From an uncultured Flavobacteriales bacterium (GTDB lineage Bacteria > Bacteroidota > Bacteroidia > Flavobacteriales_D > Sanyastnellaceae), in the NCBI GenBank assembly GCA_937967465.1, contig CALBSW010000088.1:1-11470 (forward strand): DNA of 11,470 nucleotides, written 5' to 3'. The notes beneath the pieces were generated by a model, which did no database searches, had not been told where the DNA came from, and saw nothing but the letters and a program-made list of their open reading frames with translations. The position numbers and the translations under genes are program-made. Shown one piece after another: positions 6,701 to 11,470 of this stretch. How positions within the stretch are numbered: the stretch's first letter is position 1; every line of letters starts with the position of its first letter.

Positions 6701-9700
6701 GTCCGGCGGATGTTCAACTGGAGCTGGATGCGCAATGCGGCTACACCTTGGGAGCTCCTGATGCGGATGCGCCATGGGGAGCCCCCACGGGCAGCGCCAC
6801 CGACAACTGCGATGCGATGCCCGAGCTGGAGTTCACCTACGAGGACGCTCCCCTGACGCAAACTTGCGGGGATGGAGGCTCCATCGTCATCGTGCGCACG
6901 CACATTCTGACCGCCACGGATGGCTGCGGCAATGTGGGCACAGCGACCTGCACGCAGCAGATCACGTTTGAGGATGTCACAGGCCCAGAGCTGGATGTCC
7001 AAGCCCCGAATCCGGCCAACCTGTTCCAGTGCCTGGCCGATACGGACACCACCACGGCCGCCCTCGGGCTTCCTGAAGTGACGGCTGTGGATGCCTGCGG
7101 CGGCGCAGTGGACGTCCTCATCAGCCATGAGGATGCCATCACGACCACCTGTCCTGGGGACGACGATGCTCCTGAAGGCAGCGCGACACTGGATCGGACG
7201 TTCACCGTGACGGCCACCGACTGCATGGGCAACATGACCAGCACTACGGTGACCCAAACGGTCAACTTCTTTGACATCGCGGCGCCTGCGCTCGATTTGA
7301 CCTGCCCAGCGGACACGGTGGTGAATGCCGATGCGGATTGCTTGGTCGACCTGGATGCCGCCTTGCTCGGCATGCCGGCAGTGAGTGCCACGGACAATTG
7401 TGACACGGACGTGGCTGTGGTGGTGTCCCATGTGGATGCGGAGACTCCAGGCGAATGTGCGGGTGCCCGCACCATCCTGAGAACCTTCACGGTGGTGGCG
7501 ACAGACGATTGTGGCATGGAGACCACGGCGAGCTGCACCCAGTCCATCTCGGTGCAGGATCTGACAGCACCGACCCTGACCTTGACTTGTCCGGAAGATG
7601 CCACGGTAGAGCTCGACGAAGCGTGCGGGTGGGATGGCAATACCGGCGCCCCGGCCGTGACCGCTGCGGACGGTTGTGATGCCGATCCGTTGGTGGAGGT
7701 GTCCTTCCTCGACCACGATACCCTGTCGCTGTGCGGCGAGGACGATGCGCTTCCAGAAGGCAGCTTCTCCTTTGTCCGGACCTGGACCGTGGTCGTCACC
7801 GATGACTGCGGCAATGCCACTTCGGCCTCTTGCGATCAGTCCGTGGAGGTGTTGGACGTGACGGCGCCTGTGAACCACATGCTTTCCACCCTTCCGACCG
7901 ACACGCTCATTCTGGATGCGGACTGCATGGTGGATGTGAATCCGACATCCGAACCGGTGGCCTCCGCTGACGATGGGTGTGACAGCGAGGTGGACATCGC
8001 ACTCAGTTACAGCGATGATCCCGCCATCTACGAGGCCCTCTCAGATGGGGTGAGCCTCGAAGTGGATACCCTGTCGATCTCGGGTGTCCCCGGCGTCACC
8101 ACCTACCGCCTGTACGTGCACCTCAACAACGAGGACGACCGTCTCAGTGCTGTGGTGGGAGAGGGCTTTGATGCGTCTTGGATCACCTCGACCGCACCAT
8201 TCTTCCAGCACCCCCTGGGCGGTGCCGTTCCGACGTCCATCGACCCCATGTTGTTCACCTTGTATCCCGACCTCGAGCAGGACTCTTGGTTGACCATTGG
8301 TGTTGACGGTCCTCCCGATGCCGCAGCCAATGAGGCGGGCATTCAGCTTGTGGAGTCTTCTCCTTGGGCAAGCCGGTTCGAAATGGGCGAATCCGTTGCG
8401 TTGAACAGCGCTTATGGCGATGGTTGGTTCGCATTGCCGACATCCTCCAATGGCGCGCCCGGACCGGATGGACGGGTCCTGATCGCACAGCTGACCACGG
8501 CGGGTCACATCAGTGGCCAGATGTACGTGCAGGTGCTGGACGGCGGTGTGGGCGGTTCGGACAACCGATACACGCTCACGTTTGGCAATGCTTGCACGGA
8601 CGAGGATGGGGCACAAGAGGGGAGTTACACCTTTGTTCGCACGTGGTTGAGCACTGCGACGGACGACTGTGGCAATGCCTCCGAGACGAGCAGCTTCCAA
8701 AACATCGCCGTTCTGGATACGACTGCGCCTCAATGGACCGAGACTTGCGGCCTGACCAATGGGGAGGTCCTGACTTTCCCATGTGCAGGAGAAGGGGTGC
8801 TCGACTTCGATCCGCTGATGGACCCCTGCTTGGTGGAAGCCTTGGACAACTGCGACAGCGAGGTGGGCATTGCCCGATTTGACGACGTCGATGCGGATGC
8901 CCCGACTGGTTCGGCTTGCAACGTCTGCGCACCCACCGACCCTGCCCCGCTGGACGGCGGGTCCACGACATGCGACGGCGAAGGCCCTGAATCCATGCGC
9001 CTGTTCAACTTCAATGGGTTGGCCGACGCCTCCTTCATTCTGGATTCAGTGGAGACTTCCCGTTTCCATGTGGGCTGTGACAGCACCTTGTCGGTCACGC
9101 TCCATCTGACCGACGGAGAAGGTGGCGGATTCCAGTTCGAAGCGCACTACGAAGGCGGATGGAACTGGGATGCATGGAGCGGAGACGGTCACCCGGGTGC
9201 GCCGTTGGTCTCCGGCACGTACAAGAAGGACTGTGCTGAAGTGTATCCTGGTGAGCCGATTTGGCTCGATTGGCACTACTTCGTGATGACGGGTGGCACA
9301 TTGAGTGGAACGGGCGCCTTCGCTGGAACGGAGTTGTCATTGGCCCACCAACCGGCCAACCAGTACTTCGGATTCCAGGTTGGATTGGGTGCCAACAACA
9401 AGAATGGCGCCTACGGAGCCAGCGGTTGGTTCTTCTGGGAGGGTGACCTTGTGGTGGACGGCGTCTCTCAGGGTGCCATGGCGTCCAGCGGCGACATCTT
9501 TGTCGACCTGGATTGCTGTTTGCCGTGGGAGGCTGAGCATGACTACGTGGCCCAAGACGACTGTGGCAATGGCATTGCCTTTGAGTATACCGTGGTCAAC
9601 ACGGGAGAGACCGCCCAAGACGGAGCTGGATTGTCCGGCGGATCCCAACACCAAGGTGGTCCGGCCGTCATCGGAGGTGGTCCAGCCGACAAGCAGCCCT

Positions 9701-9960
9701 TCAGCATTCTGGGGTTGATGCCCAACCCCACCTCCGATTTGGCCCAACTTCAATTCGAGGTGTCCGAGGCCCAGCGGCTGACCATCCGGTTGCACACGAT
9801 GGAGGGGGCGTTCCTCAATGAGGTCTACGATGGAACGGTGCAACCCGGCGCCATTTATCAGGTGGACATTCAGGCAGGAAGCTTGTCTTCCGGCCTCTAT
9901 CAATTGCGCATTTCCGGGGGAGTACACAGCGAAGTGCGGAAGTTGCTCGTGACGGAGTGA
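3712..9960 (+). CDS. Giant HYR-repeat protein with T9SS sorting domain, 2082 residues
   Basis: Complete secreted or surface-attached protein, probably structural or adhesive; no catalytic motif is visible. ATG at 3712 is the first start after an in-frame TGA at 3694 and gives a clear signal peptide (residues 1-29). Next comes a divergent insert-bearing repeat (30-306) with a copy of module B, then twelve uninterrupted HYR-like repeats (307-1386). Lengths are of two classes, 80-87 and 95-101 residues. A repeat split by module A (1387-1673) and one split by module B (about 1674-1965) follow, then a Gly- and Gln-rich linker and the sorting domain (about 1994-2082). Repeats carry ATDDCGN or shifted ATDCxGN cysteines and D-x-x-x-P ends. 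The C-terminal half is paralogous to the upstream gene. Terminators on both sides suggest a monocistronic unit. The acidic, cysteine-rich composition fits an extracellular rod; calcium or disulfide stabilisation is inferred. Confidence 0.95.
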   Translation: MIPFRSPFCATATLALIALVMLPLSTLHASSGWGQCDSVCYVTSYAPVNDTVACLDELDAYACAALTVVDTCTMSQYLSAQVLANGADSVTSCVATTAQGIGADGAIRMYGIALTGLVASDYFVETEVGLTLTQYKNDIAILEGEVAAEGAPDQRFEVFIVYENRVDGTDWAGGFKHIMGCTPPTDTWDIYTMKPDQSHLLGKGSLEGSLIRVSHAPSSQYFGFQVGEGANDHNCDYGAGGWFSWEGSICGTELAGAMGDVIVDLDCATEFDPCEARSKAYFSAYVEECGVWQHEFDIVRHDDTAPVISGVPGDVIQDCALPIEVPTGVTVADDCPEPGFPTLVFEGTVEVEPQDGHCRTFRQRWTSQDACGNATEAVRFIHTNDAIAPQMVGEEIVELECDQWPGGIEPPFQALVDAGIIAVDENCLMDTVLIDYGVMSGGCYYDHVLTYTPVDHCGNVGDSFYQIVVIHDTTPPTLVDVPADTTVSCAADPSSVNALPTATDNCDVDVDLTYAESILDDGDGCDETFIIQRIFTAVDCGYNHTQDTQLVHVVDTAAPVITLDIPEAMLIDGCFEEVDLSPDALGAAAASATDDCGEVALNLEALDVVLDVCTDGLGAEGGGIVLQRTWTATATDCVGNVSTASGIQMIEVQDAEAPTLTAAPVVQYPCAAWHDGLDGDEALAAGLLTALDNCLLDSVAVEVLGPLSGGCAGTHEVLYTAVDACGNQATATQIVELYDDVPPVFTVIPEDGTLACDGDPAPYAEGEAVAEDACGSVSILVSDELLIEDGCAATGLWQRTILATDDCGNTAEHIQSFQREDNQPPVVTSHPADTTVSCGLPAFEPASATATDDCDMAPVISYLDDTVSQSCENTFTVERHILATDCAGNIGEAIQVIVVQDTAAPTLMTSEVLVTWPCSEWACDIDALVEAGFVSAEDDCGEVDLSVQCLAMSGGCIEPHGTYTLHYTAADACGNETHAEQILTLVDEAAPEVTLNCPADVQLELDAQCGYTLGAPDADAPWGAPTGSATDNCDAMPELEFTYEDAPLTQTCGDGGSIVIVRTHILTATDGCGNVGTATCTQQITFEDVTGPELDVQAPNPANLFQCLADTDTTTAALGLPEVTAVDACGGAVDVLISHEDAITTTCPGDDDAPEGSATLDRTFTVTATDCMGNMTSTTVTQTVNFFDIAAPALDLTCPADTVVNADADCLVDLDAALLGMPAVSATDNCDTDVAVVVSHVDAETPGECAGARTILRTFTVVATDDCGMETTASCTQSISVQDLTAPTLTLTCPEDATVELDEACGWDGNTGAPAVTAADGCDADPLVEVSFLDHDTLSLCGEDDALPEGSFSFVRTWTVVVTDDCGNATSASCDQSVEVLDVTAPVNHMLSTLPTDTLILDADCMVDVNPTSEPVASADDGCDSEVDIALSYSDDPAIYEALSDGVSLEVDTLSISGVPGVTTYRLYVHLNNEDDRLSAVVGEGFDASWITSTAPFFQHPLGGAVPTSIDPMLFTLYPDLEQDSWLTIGVDGPPDAAANEAGIQLVESSPWASRFEMGESVALNSAYGDGWFALPTSSNGAPGPDGRVLIAQLTTAGHISGQMYVQVLDGGVGGSDNRYTLTFGNACTDEDGAQEGSYTFVRTWLSTATDDCGNASETSSFQNIAVLDTTAPQWTETCGLTNGEVLTFPCAGEGVLDFDPLMDPCLVEALDNCDSEVGIARFDDVDADAPTGSACNVCAPTDPAPLDGGSTTCDGEGPESMRLFNFNGLADASFILDSVETSRFHVGCDSTLSVTLHLTDGEGGGFQFEAHYEGGWNWDAWSGDGHPGAPLVSGTYKKDCAEVYPGEPIWLDWHYFVMTGGTLSGTGAFAGTELSLAHQPANQYFGFQVGLGANNKNGAYGASGWFFWEGDLVVDGVSQGAMASSGDIFVDLDCCLPWEAEHDYVAQDDCGNGIAFEYTVVNTGETAQDGAGLSGGSQHQGGPAVIGGGPADKQPFSILGLMPNPTSDLAQLQFEVSEAQRLTIRLHTMEGAFLNEVYDGTVQPGAIYQVDIQAGSLSSGLYQLRISGGVHSEVRKLLVTE
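4030..4527 (+). other. N-terminal divergent copy of module B
   Basis: About 166 residues from IRMYGIAL to DLDCATEFD align with the two C-terminal copies of module B. Shared landmarks are a lone cysteine before a W-x-x-Y-x-M string, GSLEGS, SHAPSSQYFGFQVG, GAN-x-x-N, a YGAGGWFSWEG stretch, and GDVIVDLDC. The surrounding sequence also resembles the split repeat: cysteine-bearing sequence before it, and a HYR-like end (EECG to DDTAP) after it. The second giant protein is therefore bracketed by related insert-bearing repeats. Confidence 0.75.
8041..8592 (+). other. Module A nested in repeat 13 of the second giant protein
   Basis: About 184 residues from SDGVSLEVDTLS to LTFGNA, colinear with the copy at 1550-2098. 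Conserved landmarks are VTTYRLYV, LSAVVGE, FFQHPLGG, a DSWLTIGVD string, VLIAQLTTAGHISGQMYVQV and the closing LTFG. It is followed by a cysteine and QEGSYTFVRTW, which resumes the HYR repeat. Family not recognised by name. Confidence 0.75.
8995..9528 (+). other. Module B nested in repeat 14 of the second giant protein
   Basis: About 178 residues from MRLFNFNGL to DLDCCLPW. It carries YKKDC, the W/Y-rich IWLDWHYFVMTGG stretch, SGTGAFAG, HQPANQYFGFQVG, GLGANNKN, WFFWEGDLVV and SSGDIFVDLDCC. It is the closest relative of the module at 2498-3004 and is more distant from the N-terminal copy in the same protein. The HYR repeat resumes with QDDCGNG. Confidence 0.75.
9691..9957 (+). other. T9SS type-A C-terminal sorting domain
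   Basis: The last 89 residues show LGLMPNPTSD, LHTMEGAFLNEVYDG, LSSGLYQLRI and a final RKLLV, the same order of landmarks as the tail at 3164-3427. The MPNPT, TMEG, SGxYQxRI and KLLV positions are shared by both tails. This predicts T9SS export with removal of the tail. Confidence 0.92.
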
Positions 9961-9973
9961 AGATGGTGTAACC

Positions 9974-9991
9974 CGACGAAATCGACATATA
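9974..9991 (+). promoter_or_regulatory. Shared intergenic motif, copy 2
   Basis: CGACgAAATCGACaTATA, 13 bases after the stop of the second giant gene and before its terminator. It matches the minus strand of 3502-3519 at 16 of 18 positions. Its place inside a 3' untranslated region makes a classical operator for the upstream gene less obvious; it could serve the downstream gene or act in the RNA. Confidence 0.4.
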
Positions 9992-10005
9992 ATAAAGTGG
10001 AGGCG

Positions 10006-10047
10006 AGCCCCCTGAGACAGTCATTTGTCTCGGAGGGCTTGTCTTTT
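10006..10047 (+). terminator. Intrinsic terminator after the second giant gene
   Basis: AGCCCCCTGAGACA (10006-10019) pairs with TGTCTCGGAGGGCT (10026-10039) around a six-base loop, with one C-A mismatch and one G-U pair. It is followed by TGTCTTTT. It lies 45 bases after the stop codon and separates the giant gene from the FG-GAP gene. Confidence 0.88.
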
Positions 10048-10148
10048 ATGGCGGTTTTGGAGGGGTCTCCCGTTTTGTGTGCGGTGATGTAATTCGACGG
10101 GGCTCGTAGGATGATACTGACATTCATTGCGACCAAAACTGTCTTGTC
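10048..10148 (+). promoter_or_regulatory. Leader of the FG-GAP gene
   Basis: These 101 bases lie between the terminator and the ATG at 10149 and should hold the promoter of the third gene, because the strong terminator makes read-through unlikely. I see no good match to the Bacteroidota promoter consensus and no Shine-Dalgarno sequence. The segment AATTCGACG (10091-10099) resembles the TTCGACGAAT arms of the intergenic repeat at 3559-3593. Confidence 0.35.
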
Positions 10149-10220
10149 ATGCTCAGCACCCGCTGCCGTCTTTCCGTGCCGTTCATCGCGGCCTTGTTCG
10201 TTTCATTCACCGCTCTGGCT
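10149..10220 (+). other. Sec signal peptide of the FG-GAP protein
   Basis: Basic start MLSTRCR, then a hydrophobic core (VPFIAALFVSFTAL) and a likely cleavage after ALA at residue 24 (or after AQA at 26). The next residues are polar and Ser/Asp-rich. No lipobox cysteine is present at the cleavage site. Confidence 0.85.
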
Positions 10221-11470
10221 CAGGCCCCCGGATCATCCGCTGACGATGCCTTTTTCGTGCACCACAAGCATGCCAGCATCAACCAGGGAGAAGACCACCA
10301 TTTCGGTTCAACCGTGGCCATGCACGAAGACGTCCTCGTGGCCGCCGATGACCTCGAAAACGTGGAGGTCCTCCGCCGCAATGGAGATGGAACCTGGGGA
10401 TTCGAAGCGTTGATCGCGCCGCCGGAATCCGGCATCGCCTTCGGCGCCCGTCATGCCATTGCCACCAACGGGGAATGGCTGGCCATCGGTGCTTCCGGAG
10501 ATGACACCTTTGGAACCAATGCCGGTGCCGTGCACATGTACAAGTACGACGGCATGGACTGGAATTACCAGGGCGCGTTGAGTCACATGGCCCCCAATGG
10601 AAACATCGGTTATGACGGATTCGGAAAGGCCGTCTCGATGGAAGACGGTCGCATGGTAGTCGGGTCCAATGCTGAGAATGCAGACGGCGGCAAAGGCGCC
10701 ATCCACTACTTCGAATACAACACCTGGCTCGACATGTGGCTGGAGACCGGATTCATTGCTTCTGAGGGCACAGCCAATGGCAACGTGACCCGCTTTGCAT
10801 CGAGCTTGGACATTTCCGGTGACTGGATGATCGTGGGTGAATACGGTGACGCCACCCAGGGCAACCTCGCAGGAGCGGCCTACATCTACCACTTCGTGAA
10901 CCAATGCTGGCACTTGGATGTGACCTTCTATGGACACGAGGCGGGCGATCGCCTGGGAACGGATGTCTCCATCAGCGGCCTGCGCGCCGTGGCTGGATCT
11001 CCGCACGCCGGACTCAACGACCTGTCGCAATCCGGTGCCGTCACGCTGTATGAGTACACCGAGTTCAGCGGCGGCGAATTTTTCTGGAGTGAGACGTTCC
11101 ACTTCATTCCCGACGCGGTCCAAAGCTGGGATCGGTTCGGAACGGCGGTGGACTTGGACGGCGAGTTGCTCGCTGTGGGCGCTCCGACGGACGACAACAA
11201 CGGGTCCAATGCGGGCTTGGGTTACTTCCTTTTTGATTGCAGCACCGCGAGCCTGGAATGCGTGGCGGAGGGCAGCGCTTGTGACGCCGAGCCCAACGAT
11301 CGCTTTGGCTACGACGTGGCTGTGAGCAACGGCTTGGCCGCCATCGGTGCTGAGCGTGACGACAACATTTTTGAGGAGGCCGGTTCCGTCTATGTGCTGG
11401 GCTCGGACGATCTCGGATTCGCCTGCGATTTTACCGCCCCGGCAGCGCCGAGGGTGGACCTAGGGGACGA
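10149..11470 (+). CDS. Exported FG-GAP-like beta-propeller protein (3' partial)
   Basis: Exported protein with a probable seven-bladed beta-propeller; the gene is open at the window end (440 complete codons and no stop). The ATG at 10149 is the first start after an in-frame TAG at 10107. A signal peptide (residues 1-24) is followed by seven FG-GAP-like units starting near residues 52, 98, 158, 216, 269, 330 and 386, spaced 46-61 residues apart. Typical units read FG-x-x-V-x-(5-7)-LAVGAP, then a variable Asp/Asn/Gly loop, AGAVxxY and a bulky aromatic strand. The family is found in integrin-like propellers and many secreted bacterial proteins and usually mediates binding. The visible sequence ends soon after the seventh blade in a Pro/Ala-rich stretch, so further domains, possibly another T9SS tail, may follow. 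It has its own leader behind a terminator. Partner unknown. Confidence 0.9.
   Translation, partial: MLSTRCRLSVPFIAALFVSFTALAQAPGSSADDAFFVHHKHASINQGEDHHFGSTVAMHEDVLVAADDLENVEVLRRNGDGTWGFEALIAPPESGIAFGARHAIATNGEWLAIGASGDDTFGTNAGAVHMYKYDGMDWNYQGALSHMAPNGNIGYDGFGKAVSMEDGRMVVGSNAENADGGKGAIHYFEYNTWLDMWLETGFIASEGTANGNVTRFASSLDISGDWMIVGEYGDATQGNLAGAAYIYHFVNQCWHLDVTFYGHEAGDRLGTDVSISGLRAVAGSPHAGLNDLSQSGAVTLYEYTEFSGGEFFWSETFHFIPDAVQSWDRFGTAVDLDGELLAVGAPTDDNNGSNAGLGYFLFDCSTASLECVAEGSACDAEPNDRFGYDVAVSNGLAAIGAERDDNIFEEAGSVYVLGSDDLGFACDFTAPAAPRVDLGD
10302..11399 (+). repeat. Seven FG-GAP-like blades
   Basis: Unit starts are FGSTV, FGARH, FGKAV, FASSL, LGTDV, FGTAV and FGYDV. In each, a strand containing VLVAAD, LAIGAS, MVVGSN, MIVGEY, AVAGSP, LAVGAP or LAAIGA follows 9-15 residues later. 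Seven units is the classic number for a closed propeller, although the first unit is short and the fourth and fifth have lost the F or G of the signature. The classic DxDxDG calcium loop of integrin-type FG-GAP repeats is not evident. Confidence 0.8.

Larger units (their letters stand above)
3799..9606 (+). repeat. HYR/Ig-like protein repeat array of the second giant gene
   Basis: Boundaries set at the D-x-x-x-P ends: 3799-4629 (divergent, split by module B), 4630-4878, 4879-5139, 5140-5388, 5389-5685, 5686-5940, 5941-6186, 6187-6426, 6427-6684, 6685-6987, 6988-7287, 7288-7572, 7573-7869, 7870-8730 (split by module A) and 8731 to about 9606 (split by module B). Calling the first one 0, repeats 2, 5 and 8 form a distinct subtype with a tryptophan early in the repeat and an SGGC string later. 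Repeats 9-12 are the longer, four-cysteine type found in the upstream gene. Confidence 0.85.

Noticed and set aside
4630..7869. CRISPR array or DNA-level tandem repeat
   Set aside because: The periodicity of about 80-101 codons is at the protein level, the DNA copies are diverged, and the frame is maintained throughout.
6514..7878. Long minus-strand open frame (454 codons), with others at 3802-4614, 6837-7820, 9337-9927 and 10308-11123
   Set aside because: They lie wholly or almost wholly antisense to well-supported repeat proteins. Their translations have no domain signature or signal peptide, and are rich in Arg/His or Ser as expected from reading GC-rich Asp/Thr/Cys repeat codons backwards.
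8364..8882. Plus-strand out-of-frame open frames inside the giant genes, also 1662-2021, 2796-3233 and 9305-9718
   Set aside because: Their translations are Arg/Trp/Pro-rich frame-shift shadows without domains. The main frame is continuous and has HYR or module landmarks at every one of these positions.

Overview
The window looks like a moderately high-GC member of the Bacteroidota. The main evidence is that two neighbouring giant secreted proteins both end in a type-A C-terminal sorting domain of the type IX secretion system (T9SS, Por_secre_tail class), which is essentially restricted to this phylum. Starts lack clear Shine-Dalgarno sequences, as is common there. I cannot name the genus.

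Layout: all genes are on the + strand. (1) Bases 2-3430 hold the 3' part of a very large gene whose start lies before the window. It is a chain of HYR/Ig-like repeats, two of them split by large inserted modules, followed by a T9SS sorting domain. A strong intrinsic terminator follows (3454-3490). (2) An AT-richer gap of about 220 bases (3491-3711) contains inverted repeats. (3) Bases 3712-9960 hold a complete 2082-residue paralogue with signal peptide, an N-terminal insert-bearing repeat, 14 further HYR-like repeats (the last two split by the same modules in the same order) and a T9SS sorting domain. A terminator follows (10006-10047). (4) Bases 10149-11470 hold the 5' part of a third exported protein with seven FG-GAP-like blades, open at the window end.

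The two giants are old tandem duplicates. Repeats 2-7 plus sorting domain of the first are colinear with repeats 9-14 plus sorting domain of the second, although synonymous sites have diverged. Each gene appears to be its own transcription unit. Together they look like a locus for secreted or surface-anchored, disulfide-rich, rod-like proteins, plausibly adhesive or matrix proteins, but no enzymatic or binding activity can be read from the sequence.

The most interesting structures are: two modules of about 170-184 residues nested inside HYR-like repeats at conserved positions, a three-repeat higher-order period in the second giant, and an 18-base motif shared by the two intergenic regions in opposite orientation. 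I saw no RNA genes, CRISPR array, insertion sequence or T9SS machinery gene.
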